Shown here in pieces: positions 21,921 to 32,749 of a stretch of 64,000 nucleotides of DNA. Under the pieces are notes generated by a model. The model was not told the origin of the DNA. It ran no database searches and saw nothing but the letters and a program-made list of their open reading frames with translations. Both the position numbers and the translations under genes were made by a program. Every line of letters begins with the position of its first letter. Position 1 is the first letter of the stretch. Source of the stretch: Paraphoma chrysanthemicola (Eukaryota > Ascomycota > Dothideomycetes > Pleosporales > Phaeosphaeriaceae); contig JAGMWG010000007.1 in assembly GCA_020744225.1 (NCBI GenBank), positions 372,001 through 436,000 of the forward strand, in the 5' to 3' direction.

Positions 21921-22701
21921 ATGGCCAACCACATCTCAGCCTATGCGACCTATACACATGCAGTGCACGTGTTTCGAAGCAGATGGAAGGAAGACTCAAT
22001 TTCCGAATTGACAGGCAGCCAGACAAGCACTAAACGAGCAACGCTCGCCTCTTCTTCGCGTTCCTATCGAGATACGCAGCCAGATCTACTCCCACATCTT
22101 CGATATCGTACCAATCAATGTAGCAGTAGACAATACTGGCTGTCGCAAGTACAAGACTTACTTTCACCCGCACAGCAAAGGCCGATTATTCCCCTATGGT
22201 AGCAAAGCGCTCAGTTTGCCACGGACCTGCCGCAAGATCGCAATGGAGTCTCGCTTCCTGCTTCTCCAGCATGCGACTTTCCACATCAAGAACTCCCTCC
22301 CCTTCGAACGACTACTCGGCGACCTTCACCCCGCGCAGCGAAATGCCATCAGGACAATCCACTTGCATCGCGCTGTGGCAACCAACCTGGGCGCGAATCG
22401 CTTGAAAGCGGTGAGCGACGCTACTTCGCTTCTCGAGATATGGATGGTGCCACACCGAGAGCGGGTACTTGATATGCGCAGCCTGACGGGTCTTCAGCGT
22501 GCGGTGTTGGAAAGGTGGAGCGAGGTGCAAGAGCAGAGCGAGGGATTTGCAAAGTTGATGGAAGCGGCGTTCATAGAAGTGAGGAGGTGCCTTAGGGCAG
22601 GTAGGAGGAAAGTGGAGGTCACCTATGATACGGCTGGTCCACTTCCTCAGAGCCTTGGGTGCATAAAGGTTGCGTGCCATTGCTGTACGGGAAGATTGTG
22701 A
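21921..22701 (+). CDS. 2EXR-like family protein (copy D)
   Basis: Hypothetical protein of the same family. The model is exon 1 at 21921-21962 (MANHISAYATYTHA) and exon 2 at 22015-22701, 242 residues. Exon 2 reads ARQALNEQRSPLLRVPIEIR, with SQIYSHIF next; later blocks are LPRTCRKIAMESRFLLLQHA and LHPAQRNAIRTIHL. The family signature needs the frame given by this intron; simple reading of exon 1 runs off into a different frame. The donor is weak (GTGCAC, or GTGTTT six bases later, also in frame), so the first exon is less certain than the rest. The C-terminal half is more divergent from copies B and E and is basic. Confidence 0.65.
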
Positions 22702-23274
22702 GGCATGGCGTGGTCAGAAGAGAAACAGCGAAGTGAGGTAGCGCATCTCCAAACTGGTGCATGTGTTCAAATGGTGATACAAGACCTGACCCGCCGGTAT
22801 GGACGCACTGCTGGGTCACCGCCAAGTGTAGGGCAATACGATGGCGGGCCGCACCCGCGACGGAGCTTTCAGATGGGTATAGATAGGAAAAAGTCAGAGC
22901 ACAATGTCAGTAACTAAAATAACACCACGTGCTACAACATATCGGTTCTTTGTTGCCCGGCCTCATTCATTGATTTCTTCGGGAAAACGCACAGATTCAG
23001 AACATACAAAAGCGGCTGGTAAGTGTCAATGTGCGCTATGACAGTAGCGTTTTCACGGCGGGACGGTTTCACTGATGGCCTCGGGATGTGACTAGAAGTA
23101 CGGGTCGTGATAGCTGTCGGATGCTCTTACCTCACTTGTGGGAGTGATGTCACGATACCAATTGTTGAGAACTAGCAAGCACTTGCCATCTATAGCATCA
23201 GCTATCAACTTCCTCCTGTTCTCTCTCCAATCTTCCACCTCCCCAACTCTCAAGTCCACATTCAAGTTTCCAGC
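22702..23274. other. Intergenic, nothing recognised
   Basis: About 570 nt between copies D and E. No gene, repeat or RNA recognised. Confidence 0.45.
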
Positions 23275-24012
23275 ATGGAGTCAGGACTGACCGCGAAGCC
23301 TCTGGACACCCAGGCAGCGGATGCTCGGTGAGTCACGCGTCGGTCTCTTACTCGCCGCAGGTCACGCTGATAGTGAACGAGAACCGCACGCAACCGCGAA
23401 CAATCGCCGCTTCTTCGACTCCCTGGAGAGCTGCGCAACAAAATCTACGCCTACGCCTTGAGCGATGGCATTGTCACCGTCTTCGGGCCACGCGGCGAGA
23501 AGAAGTATCACTTTCACGCCCAATTAGCAGCAGCATCTGGACAGCAACATTCCGCAACCAATCTGCTCAGCATTCTAGGATTCACGACGGCTTGTCGGCA
23601 GCTTCATGCGGAGACTCAATCTCTCGTATTTCCATCTATTACGTTCCACATCCACAGCGACGGCTCTTTTGTCGAGTTTCTGGACGACATCACCGAGGCC
23701 CAGCGTGACACCATTGCGAACATCCAGCTTACGACGCCGGATGCTCGAGAAGGTGGCAGGGTATGGGCCCACTCGACCCTATATCCTAGGAATGATCATC
23801 GGTCACAAGAGATGCACCTCGACTATCTCGAATGGTCCGCTGCACTGCCTTTGAACCGACTGGCTGGTCTGAAGCGTGTCATCGTTGAAGACGACGAACA
23901 GTGGATTTACAGTAGCCTGGATGAGAATTATATGCGCTGGGGTGTCAAGAGTCTCGTGGAGGGAAGGGGTGTTGAAGTCGTCGTCCCTGAGGCACTTCCG
24001 CGAGGTAAATAG
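23275..24012 (+). CDS. 2EXR-like family protein (copy E)
   Basis: Hypothetical protein of the local family, 227 residues. Exon 1 (23275-23327) encodes MESGLTAKPLDTQAADAR; a 54-nt intron with a GTGAGT donor ends at AACGAG, and exon 2 (23382-24012) continues TARNREQSPLLRLPGELRNK followed by IYAYAL. This acceptor was chosen because the only other nearby ones give the wrong frame for the family motif. Later blocks: TACRQLHAETQSLVFPSITF, DDITEAQRDTIANIQL and LAGLKRVIVEDDE. Complete and with a good donor, it is the best candidate for a working member of the cluster with copy B. Function unknown. Confidence 0.72.
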
Positions 24013-26133
24013 AACGACCTGAAAGTGCGGCATTCGTTAACAAATTCCCAGATAACCCTTGAACTTTATCCTCCCTCCCGCTGCAACACGGAACGAATAT
24101 CATTATGTTAACATGCCTTGTACTGTAGGGTACATTGTCAATGTGCAACCTTCTTCTATCGAGGTGTGTCATTTGCACCAGACTACTTCCTCCGAACTTC
24201 CCATAAGCCACGATACTGCGAATCCCATCCTATAATTCTAGTGAAAGTCCTCACGTACCTTTATGGCCCTGACTAGTCCCGGGCTGTCACTGCGTGCGTT
24301 GCTGCCACCTCTGGACCTACTCTCACCGCGCTCGCCGTACACCTACCATATCGACGACACGCACAGCTCACAACGATGGAATTCATTATGAGTGACCCTC
24401 TGCAGATTCTACGCAAATAGTTAACATGAGGAGCGTCTAGCCTTTTGCTGATGACGCCCCGCAACACCGAATTGAACCGACGTCACCTCTACTCCGTCCC
24501 CCAGCTGAGCTGCATATCGCCACCTACAATTACGTGTTCCAGGTGGACTGTGTAGCCATGCGTCAAAACCATTGCCCTTGCCAGAGCTTTATAGTCAAGC
24601 CCGACTATAATCCGCTCTCCTACTTGATTGCGCCATTTGCAATCAAAGATCTTCTCCAAGGCGGAGTGCTTGCCCACAGGCAGCAACCTTTGGCGCATCG
24701 ACCTCTTCATCGATATCGGTAAGTTCGTGTGCGCCATCCCACCCCGCCTACACTCGGGTGTCAAGACCCTGAAGCTGTAGGATCCAGCAATCAAACAATC
24801 CGCCCTAGTCCTGCTCCCGCAACTCGACAGGATCATAATCAATACGCGACACTGGCATTGCGAAGGGGTCGTACCAGGCAAAAATCTAGCCGAACATATC
24901 TATCAAGAGGTATCACTGACCAGGATGGGAATGGCAGTGGAGCTAGAGTTTGAGTGGGTGTCAGTGTGGTCGTGGAAGCTGCCACTGCGCGGGGTTCAGA
25001 CCAAGGCGTTTCAAAAACCCCAGACAAGACGGTGTATAGCGCCGAGAGGTCTATGGATGTGTCAACGGTCAGGAAAGGAAAGTGTGTTCATGGGCATGGG
25101 GCAGGAGAGCTTCTCAGATCCCGCTGCAATACGATGTTCGGTGGACACTGTCAAGCAATAGTCGAAGGTACGATACATCATAACCTGAACCACGTATCCG
25201 CTTCAGCAACCCACCCACAGTAGTGTTTCTCTGAAAGCGCGGTGTTTCCTTAATAGATCCACAATATCTTTTCTCTTTATTGCCTCGTAACGAGCACTTC
25301 TAAGGTTCCTCGGTGGATCGACGGTGTCTTTGTAGAGCATATATAGCTAAGGAAGTTTTCAATAGGGTTCAGGCACTGGGATGGTGATGAGAGCTGGGTG
25401 TTCAGAGTGGAGTGAGACTTATTTCGAGTAGAACCTTATTGTCGCTGTGTTTCAGGGCGGTGGGATGGAGTGGGGTAACGGAAGAATCCTGGCGTGCGGT
25501 TTATGGTGTGGCTTGAGTTGGTGAGAAGATGTGTCGCAGCGAATTGACTGGACCTTTTCGTATGCTGTAGTGGCAGACTCGGAGCTTTGCACGTGGATAA
25601 TCAAATTGTGGTAGTGATAGAGCTGAAGCCATCGTCGCCCACACGCAGAGCACGTAGATCAAAAACAAAGGCTGATCTCCCGCTCCTTCCTTCCTAATGC
25701 ATCTATCCATCTCAACATCCGCGTGGCCGGCCAGTACTCCGGATCCACTAGGTTCCACTTCAACACCCGAGGCCAAGATAGCAAGCAAACAATTCCAATT
25801 CGTTATAGCTCGTCGAAGACATTCTGCGGTACACTACCGGCGCGGAACGTCTCTGGATCATACTAGCGTTGCATCTATCCAATCATGTCTCATCCCGTCC
25901 GAGATCTGCGACATTGGGCCTAGCCCAGACACTTTCGTACCACATTCGAATGTGGACCCTCAATGCAGTCCGGCAGCTGCTTAAGATAGTTGGCTCGGTA
26001 GCACGCTCTTAACGCCTAATATTCAAGGTGGATGCTAGTAGCTGGCGAGAGTTTGTGGTATAAGATGCGCTGGAGGGATCGCTGTTGCGGCAGTCTGACA
26101 GCTACCAAGTTTTGACAGGTAGTTTATGCGAAC
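24013..26133. other. Gene-poor stretch of about 2.1 kb
   Basis: No recognisable gene. ORFs of 90-130 codons exist (24489-24881 minus, 25501-25788 minus, 25697-25984 plus) but lack family motifs, splice patterns or convincing composition. The region flanks the 2EXR-like cluster and could hold decayed sequence. I saw no repeat or RNA gene. Confidence 0.5.
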
Positions 26134-26553
26134 ATGACGCCGCAAATTGCCAATCCCACCACTCCTCCGGCAACGCCTCGGTCATCCAAGAAAATCTCGT
26201 TATTAGGTATCAAAGATGATACTGGAAGGACTGATGAAGGCAGCCCAATTCTAGACGAATATGAAGCGCTCAATGCACAATTACGCAGTCGCATTCAGGA
26301 CTACGAAATCGCTCTGCTAAGAATGCAACTACGAGATCGAGACCGCGAACTCCAGGCCATTTTACAAGCACGATTGCACCGACGAGCCGAGAACAAAGTC
26401 ACAGAACTCGTCTTGCGCATCGCGAGACAAGAAGAACAAATCGAGATGCTGAACGCGCAAGTCAATGTCTGGCAAGGCCATGCAATCGAGGCAAGAGATA
26501 TGCTAGAAAGAACGTATCAGGACTTGAGCAGAGTACCATGTGCCACGGGTTGA
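26134..26553 (+). CDS. Small coiled-coil protein, unknown function
   Basis: Uninterrupted ORF of 139 residues. The first ~25 residues are Thr/Pro/Ser-rich (TPPATPRSS), after which the protein is almost entirely charged and helical with heptad-like spacing (EYEALNAQLRSRIQDYEIAL, then a long Arg/Glu/Leu-rich helix to about residue 130). This is not random composition, so it is likely a real gene, but I recognise no family. A second ATG ten bases before the start is out of frame and ends after three codons. Its stop lies only 27 nt from the stop of the convergent esterase, so the transcripts probably overlap. Confidence 0.55.
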   Translation: MTPQIANPTTPPATPRSSKKISLLGIKDDTGRTDEGSPILDEYEALNAQLRSRIQDYEIALLRMQLRDRDRELQAILQARLHRRAENKVTELVLRIARQEEQIEMLNAQVNVWQGHAIEARDMLERTYQDLSRVPCATG

Positions 26554-26580
26554 ACGTCCCTAGATCGAGAGTATAGATTG

Positions 26581-28245
26581 CTATATCTTCGCAGTGGCTT
26601 TTTCGTCGTCCTCACTTGGTACACCTTGCCATGCTTCAGCAACGCGCCAGACCTTATCTGCACCGAGCCTTTCCAAGACTGCCCCTCGGCCGTCGCGATA
26701 CGTTCGATCGTACTCGGCTTCATCGACCTCGATTGCTCCTCGTGAATCGAACACGACTACCTTACCCGCTTCGCACCACTCAGCTCCGCTTGCAAAGCCA
26801 ATAAATCGGTCCGCGAAGCTTTCAGCGATCCGTCGGTTTTGCTTGTCGAGCTGATCGTTGAAGTTCTGCAGTAAGAAAGCAACGTCGAGTTCATGCGATG
26901 CGAGACCTTTATATGCACCGTTGAACGGGTTTGGGACGTGGAAATGGTAACGTGCTGCGCGCTTGGGCGGAGATGTAGACTTCCACCCTTTGTGCACGGC
27001 GAGTGTCGGGTAGTAGAAGCGCAGTTCGGAAGCAAGCTTTAGTAGCATATCTCGCTGTTTCGGGTTTGGAATTCCGTCGAGTTTGTATGCCGCGAGCAGG
27101 GCGCTGGTTTCGCTGGCTGTGAGGTATTGGTTACACACTGCTTTGAGACGGTCCAGAGGGTCGGGTTGATCCAGTATCCGCGCTTTCAGGACGGTGCCGT
27201 CGTGTGCCGTGTCTCCTACTACGAAATCTTTGCACCAAGTTGGTTTGTGGTGGGTGTGGCGGCCATGAGCCAACTTTGAGAGAGATACGTCTTCCTTCAA
27301 CCACTTCCCATCTACATGGCCGCAATAATGTTGCGCCAGAGGTAGCTGCTTCATCAATTTCTCCGCTTCAGTTTCCAAAAACGTCTGCCCCAAAGCCCTC
27401 GAGTCTGTCTGCTTGACTCCAAGGAATGCACTCTGTAATCTGAACAGCTGTCGATGCCAGCTTCTACCCCTAGGCTTCCGCAACGTCGTCTCTCCACTCA
27501 TGACAACTACTCTTTCAAACAAGCCCTCCTCTCCAACATCCGCACACAAGATCGTCGAAAGCGATATCCCGCCCGCAGATTCGCCCGCCGCAGTGACATT
27601 CTCCGGATCGCCTCCGAAACCTCTGATATGTTTCTTGATCCATTTGAACGCAAGAACCTGGTCTTTGAATCCCATGCTTCCCTTGGCTCCTACATCTTCA
27701 TCCGCTAGAAAGCCCAATACTCCCACGCGGTAATTGATCGCCACTCCAATCACCGGTTTCCCAATCTCAACACTCCGTTCAATGAACCTGCGTAATTCGT
27801 ATTGCGGGAACGAATTAGACCCATAACTTAACCCTCCTCCATGAACCCACACAAACACCGGCAACAAGTCGTTACCATCCCCGGTTGGCTTTTTATCCAA
27901 AATGATTTTAGGTACAGTCACATTAACATGCAAACATTCGAATTCGTCCATTTCCCCCTCTTCACCGTTTACTTGCCCATCCTCACTATTCAGGGTAACA
28001 TCACCGACTAGGCCGAGATCGAATGCTTGTGCGCCGCGTTTCTGCGGACATGACGGGCCGAAATGCGTTGCGTCGAATGTACCATCTGGACCAAGTTTGA
28101 GTTTGTCGTTGGGAACGGAATCGTGGAAACGGGTTGGGATGGATGCGTATTTGAGATTGCGGAATTGGACCGAGGTTGGGAACGATTTGCCGCGGAGGGA
28201 ACAATGCAGGGTGGGATGGGTAATGGTGTGGTCTGGTTGAGACAT
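26581..28245 (-). CDS. Type-B carboxylesterase/lipase-family hydrolase
   Basis: Alpha/beta-hydrolase of the carboxylesterase type B family, cleaving carboxylic esters of unknown nature. No intron, 554 residues, a usual length. The oxyanion-hole motif is in VFVWVHGGGLSYGS (HGGG about 135-138); the nucleophile is Ser223 in GESAGG. The likely catalytic His is His451 (ASHELDVAFLL), and the acid is probably within VVGDTAHDG (~340-350), where the family usually has Glu or Asp. There is no N-terminal signal peptide, so it is probably cytosolic, unlike secreted fungal lipases of this family. Lies tandem behind ATG6 and convergent with the small coiled-coil gene. Confidence 0.92.
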   Translation of the reverse strand: MSQPDHTITHPTLHCSLRGKSFPTSVQFRNLKYASIPTRFHDSVPNDKLKLGPDGTFDATHFGPSCPQKRGAQAFDLGLVGDVTLNSEDGQVNGEEGEMDEFECLHVNVTVPKIILDKKPTGDGNDLLPVFVWVHGGGLSYGSNSFPQYELRRFIERSVEIGKPVIGVAINYRVGVLGFLADEDVGAKGSMGFKDQVLAFKWIKKHIRGFGGDPENVTAAGESAGGISLSTILCADVGEEGLFERVVVMSGETTLRKPRGRSWHRQLFRLQSAFLGVKQTDSRALGQTFLETEAEKLMKQLPLAQHYCGHVDGKWLKEDVSLSKLAHGRHTHHKPTWCKDFVVGDTAHDGTVLKARILDQPDPLDRLKAVCNQYLTASETSALLAAYKLDGIPNPKQRDMLLKLASELRFYYPTLAVHKGWKSTSPPKRAARYHFHVPNPFNGAYKGLASHELDVAFLLQNFNDQLDKQNRRIAESFADRFIGFASGAEWCEAGKVVVFDSRGAIEVDEAEYDRTYRDGRGAVLERLGADKVWRVAEAWQGVPSEDDEKATAKI

Positions 28246-28592
28246 TGTGATCAGTTGAAGGATTTATTTGGGCGGGAAGGAATGGGAATGCATATTGAAA
28301 AGCAATATGCGTAACTGGGAAAGGCAATAGTGATGGTAGTGTTCGTGTCGGATGGGATGGGATGTGGGGATGTGGGGCTGGGAGCGTTCCCGCATCAAGG
28401 AATCTGGGGATGAGAGTCATTGAAGATATGACATGTCTTCTTATGCACCAAAATGATTTGGCCAAGTCATTCTAAGTGGATCCAGTAATTGGATTTGTTG
28501 TAGTCTACTGCCCGAACTTCTTCGAGTCGAGAGCAAATTGAATAAAGGATTTCGTAACAGGGGGTATCTTATCTATCATAACTACGCACATC
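28246..28592. other. Intergenic, esterase promoter and ATG6 3' flank
   Basis: About 350 nt between two minus-strand genes. Nothing else recognised. Confidence 0.45.
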
Positions 28593-30235
28593 TCACCTCG
28601 CCCTTCTCGCGCTCATACTCTCGACATTGTTCGCGTGCGCGAGTAAGTACTTGCAACACGTCAACGTATACTTGCACGCCTTCGTCCAACTCTCTTCCTT
28701 GTTCATTGCCAGCTTGATGCTCTGATCGTGGATCCTGTCCTTTTTGATCTCATAGGGCATCTTGACGCCGGGCCCTCCCATGCCTACACTCAAGTTACTA
28801 CCGGCGTGTATGCCCTGATTTTCGACGAATTCGCCTAGCTGACGCAAACATTCTAGGAATGCGACCATGGCAGTGTCGAACTTTCGGTGCAAGAAGCCAA
28901 AATTGATTGGGAAGTCGCCAGAGGAGTAGAGTTCGAGGCGTTGGCGTGCGAGGGATGGTGAGGAGGTGGCTGTCGATTGGCGTGATGCAGCGACTGAAGT
29001 GCTGCCTTTGCTTTCGAGTTTGGAGATTGTGGATGTTGAGCCCATTGGGTGTAGCTCGTAGCCCTGGAACTTGTAGCCTAGGCGCTCGGCGAGTGTTGCA
29101 AGCAGGAGACAAGTTTGACCCCATGCAGCATTGATCTCGGGCCAGTCTACATATGGTGAAGGCAGGCGGCCAAGCCTGAGGCCATTTATGGTGGCGAAAT
29201 GGTTGTCATGAGTGATGTTGAAAGTGTCGTTGTAGACGCTTCTCCGCTGGAGCTGGTTCAGTACTTGAGCATCGTGCGCATGTCTTGTGGTAAGCGCATC
29301 GCGCTCGTTCTGGAATTCTGTGAGAGTGGAATTGAAGGCATTCCTGTTTCTCCAGAACTCATTCTCTTCCTGGTCTAGCTGTCTACTTTCAGCCTCGAGA
29401 GCTGCCAGTTGCGCGTCTAGCTCTGCCTTCTCTGTCTCGAGCTTCTCGAGATTGGATATAGCGGTCGCTTCGGCCTTTTTGGCTGCCTTGAGGGCTGCCT
29501 CAGCTGCCTTGACTTCATCAGAGCTGGGGACGTCGGTGTTTGCCCGGCGCAAATAGTCAACATATGCGTCTCGCTCCCGCGTTGCAACCCCCAGTCGTTT
29601 CTGTAAGCCTTCGACGAGTAGCTCTGTACACTCTATGCAGATGGGATGGTCTATGTCGGAGCGTGCCGAGAGTATCTCGAACATGCGGTTTGTAGTCTCC
29701 AGACCATCCGCCATGCTCGCCCCTCCTGCTGTGCCCGAGCTGCCCGTTACGCTTGCTCTTCTCGTGGGTTCACTCTTCTGGCTTTCCTCTTGCTGTGCTA
29801 GTCCGTCCGGACTCTGAACCGGCATGGGAGTCGGAGAGGACGGATTCATCATCGACTCGGACATGTGAACGTCGACAAAGGACATGGCAGGGTTCTGCGC
29901 TCCAGCACCATGCTGAAATCTCGAAGACGGTACATTGCGCTTGATAGTGGGGTTTCGTGCAGACTGCAGCGCAGTGTCGTAGGCCTGGTGTCTGGCGGAG
30001 GGGTAGGTCGGGCGTGACTGGCGGGTGGACGCACTTTTGGAAGCCTGCTGCTGGCCAGGGACAGTCGAGTCTATAGTATATGAGACTCGTAGATCAAAAC
30101 GGGCATAGACATGGCGGACATACCAGTCAGCAGCTTGAAGGCTGCAGGGTTGAGCTGGTCGATGGAGGCATCGATGTCGATAGGCGTGCGACACTTTTGG
30201 CAGTACAGCCCGTGGGCGTTTTTGTCGTTTGCCAT
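28593..30235 (-). CDS. ATG6: Autophagy protein Atg6/Vps30 (Beclin 1)
   Basis: Subunit of the class III PI3-kinase complexes (with Vps34 and Vps15) that act in autophagosome formation and vacuolar sorting. Exons 30124-30235 and 28593-30070, joined over a 53-nt intron (FKLLT-DSTVPGQ), give 529 residues. The N-terminus has a CxxC pair (LYCQKCRTPIDID), matched by a second pair (ICIECTELL), as in Beclin family members. A long Ala/Glu/Lys-rich coiled coil follows (about 215-305). The C-terminal evolutionarily conserved (BARA) domain includes GRLPSPYVDWPEINAAWGQ, YKFQGYELHPMGS and FPINFGFLHRKFDTAM. The start is firm because exon 1 supplies the first Cys pair. Divergently transcribed from SCM3. Confidence 0.96.
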
Positions 30236-30538
30236 GCTATCGGGGAGAATAGAAGCGCATGCTTCCTTCCAGATTCAGGTACCGTAATGTGAAGAGGTTC
30301 GTAGGCGTCACTGCGGATGGGTGCATGGTCGTTAATCATCTGCAGGTGAGCACGGGCTCCCGTCGCGTGGCTGCCGGGCTTGACTTGACGAGGGGCAGGC
30401 GCGACCAGCGACGCGCCAGCCATCTTTCGCGTTTGGCTCATGCTTGCGCCTGCAAACAGATCCCCACCGGTCAACCACCACCACTCGCAACCCTCCCATC
30501 GCCCCGAATCATCCGCTCATTCGCACATGCGCGCCCCA
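30236..30538. promoter_or_regulatory. Shared divergent promoter of ATG6 and SCM3
   Basis: About 300 nt (about 200 nt if SCM3 starts at 30440) separate two divergent start codons, so both promoters must lie here. No specific motif is claimed. Inference from layout only. Confidence 0.5.
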
Positions 30539-32749
30539 ATGGATCCCCCTGCAAAGCGCCTGCGCATCCTACAATCGGTCGACGTGGACGATACGCACCC
30601 CGATTATGTCCAAGCGAAGCAGAAGGCACAGCAACGGCTCAAGGGACGTTTCGAGTCCATATTCACCAAATACGAGAATATGCACGAGTCGATGAGCGAT
30701 GAAATCGACATGAACGAGTGCAAGATCGTGGTGGACCGGGGCCATTTGCGACGAATGGTCCGTCAAGCCCATCGCAAGGAAACTATACTTCTGGACAACC
30801 TTGGAATGGCAGCAGGAAAGGAGTCGGATCAGGAACAGCCGGAGAGCGAGCATGAAGGCGACGATTCCGAAGATGAATTGGCGCCAACAGAACCAGCGAA
30901 GTCAGCAACGGGGAGAAAGAGGAAGCGATCAGAAGAGGCCACAGTAGCAACAGACGTTCTGCCATTGTCCCAGGAAGGCGAAGCACCCAGTGCGATTCCC
31001 TCAGATTCATCGGTGGCTCCAATACTGCCAAACACGGTCCCAATTACACCCGACCCCGCCGCGAGCCTGCTCCAGCTCGTCCAATTTCCACAAACACCAG
31101 CCGGCCAACAAGCGCAGACCTCCTTCTACGCGACGCTTGCGCAGACTATAAATCAAGCCGTGCAACAAGCAGTCGCGCCGCTCTTTTCAAGCGTACTTTC
31201 CACACCACGGAGCTTTCAGAACCCGTTTGCTCTTTCTCTGAACCCACCAACGATATCCGCCGTAAACAGTGATAAAATTACGCCAGCCAAGGACCCAAAA
31301 TGGTTCTTCCCACCGCTATCAGTGGAACCCAGAAACTCAGCAGTCGCGCAATCAAGTCCCAAGGCGCCTCCAGAAGCACAACCAGCTCCGAGCATGCCAG
31401 CAACTGACGACCTCATTGAGGCAAACGGGGTACACGAACAGGGTGCGAAGGAAATATCACAAGACACGACAATATCGGTAGAAGCAATGCGACGCCCAGA
31501 CGAGCGAAGAGCTTCAAGGTCGAGCGGTTATACAAGACGATCGAGTCCTCGAGTCGAGGTTCAGCACAAGCCTAGACGACGCCCAAAATACCACTTCACT
31601 GAAGAAGATGACATTCACTTATCAAAGCAGAAAGTCGTGCTTAATCGCTCTTGGACAGAGATCAGGGCGAGTGTGGAGAGCTGGAGATCATGGCCGCTGA
31701 ACACCTTCCGTCAGCGATGGTTGAATCACCTCGAGGGAAGGAACTTACATTTGAAAGCGTTGTCAATCTCGCAAGCTGTGCAACGCGACAGACAATCCTC
31801 TGGTGAATCAGACGCTGAACTCCCCTCGAATCATCTTCCAACGCCAAGTTCCTTGGGGCACACCGATGGCTCTGAGCCAATTGACAACGTACAGCGGTTG
31901 TCCAAGGACAACATGCCGTCATCAAGTACACATTTCGACGACGACGAGCTCGAGCTGCTGTCCCTAGCCGGCGCGGACTCGGATGGAGAGCAGCTCCCTG
32001 CTGTCTTAGATGAGGACGAACCCTTTTTCCCAAGCGCAGACGAGATGATTCTACCATCGGTGGAAACGACTGATTTCGTCGACGAAGATGCACTCCAGCA
32101 AGGCCTGCTTGACGACTCGCCAATGCGAGACATCACTCCCGTTGTTGCAACGGGCACATCAATCGAGATCAAACTCGAGACTGAACTGTCCTCGCCGACC
32201 GGCAAGCGGATTCGTGCACCACGACCTATCGCATTCCAGGCACTAGCCGACTCGGAGACAGAAGACACCGAAGTCGAACATGGTGGTCCTGCCTCGAGTC
32301 ACAAAGGACATGCCTCCCATGTCTGTAGCATCTGCGGTGCCGTCTACAAGACCGCGAAAAATCTGCAACGTCACCAAGCCAACCCAAGCTCGGCACATGA
32401 CAAGCTGCGGCCCAGGTCCAACAGCATCGATGTCGTGGGCAACGATGAGCTGCAAGCCTCAGAGTCCACAACACCTCGCATCAAGCGCGAATTCAGTACA
32501 CCGCCTCCTATCAGCTTCCTTTTCAGCACGCCGGCACCGCAGTCTCGCAAGCGCGCCGATCTCCCTTCCTCTGGTATCAAGTCTGCATCTGGAATAAGTA
32601 GAAAAGAGTACTTAAAGCAAGTCAAGCAGTCTTGGACGAAGAAATCGACCCCTGGATCAAAGGGGCTGGCTAAGCGGAAGAGCTTCCATACTTTACCAAG
32701 GAAGCAGATTTGGTCTGGTGATGTGAGTGACGATGAGCTGGGGGTGTGA
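30539..32749 (+). CDS. SCM3: Centromeric CENP-A chaperone Scm3 with Myb-like and C2H2 domains
   Basis: Likely Scm3/HJURP-family chaperone that deposits CENP-A (CenH3) at centromeres. Starting at MDPPAKRLRI (30539) gives 736 residues; in-frame Mets at 30440 and 30527 would add 33 or 4. No intron. The Scm3 block spans about residues 36-75: FESIFTKYENMHESMSDEID, then KIVVDRGHLRRM; the IFTKY...DEID...VVxxGHLRxM pattern is the family hallmark. A Myb/SANT-like unit lies at about 345-400 (YHFTEEDDIHLS, SWTEIRASVESW, TFRQRWLNHL). A C2H2 finger lies at about 590-618 (CSICGAVYKTAKNLQRH). Basic patches (GRKRKRS, KPRRRPKY) are AT-hook-like. Extra DNA-binding modules are known in Pezizomycotina Scm3 proteins. 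Function inferred from the family. Confidence 0.85.
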   Translation: MDPPAKRLRILQSVDVDDTHPDYVQAKQKAQQRLKGRFESIFTKYENMHESMSDEIDMNECKIVVDRGHLRRMVRQAHRKETILLDNLGMAAGKESDQEQPESEHEGDDSEDELAPTEPAKSATGRKRKRSEEATVATDVLPLSQEGEAPSAIPSDSSVAPILPNTVPITPDPAASLLQLVQFPQTPAGQQAQTSFYATLAQTINQAVQQAVAPLFSSVLSTPRSFQNPFALSLNPPTISAVNSDKITPAKDPKWFFPPLSVEPRNSAVAQSSPKAPPEAQPAPSMPATDDLIEANGVHEQGAKEISQDTTISVEAMRRPDERRASRSSGYTRRSSPRVEVQHKPRRRPKYHFTEEDDIHLSKQKVVLNRSWTEIRASVESWRSWPLNTFRQRWLNHLEGRNLHLKALSISQAVQRDRQSSGESDAELPSNHLPTPSSLGHTDGSEPIDNVQRLSKDNMPSSSTHFDDDELELLSLAGADSDGEQLPAVLDEDEPFFPSADEMILPSVETTDFVDEDALQQGLLDDSPMRDITPVVATGTSIEIKLETELSSPTGKRIRAPRPIAFQALADSETEDTEVEHGGPASSHKGHASHVCSICGAVYKTAKNLQRHQANPSSAHDKLRPRSNSIDVVGNDELQASESTTPRIKREFSTPPPISFLFSTPAPQSRKRADLPSSGIKSASGISRKEYLKQVKQSWTKKSTPGSKGLAKRKSFHTLPRKQIWSGDVSDDELGV

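Noticed and set aside
24489..24881. 130-codon minus-strand ORF in the gene-poor region after copy E
   Set aside because: No recognised family, no splice structure, and no resemblance to the 2EXR-like blocks. Kept only as an unexplained ORF.
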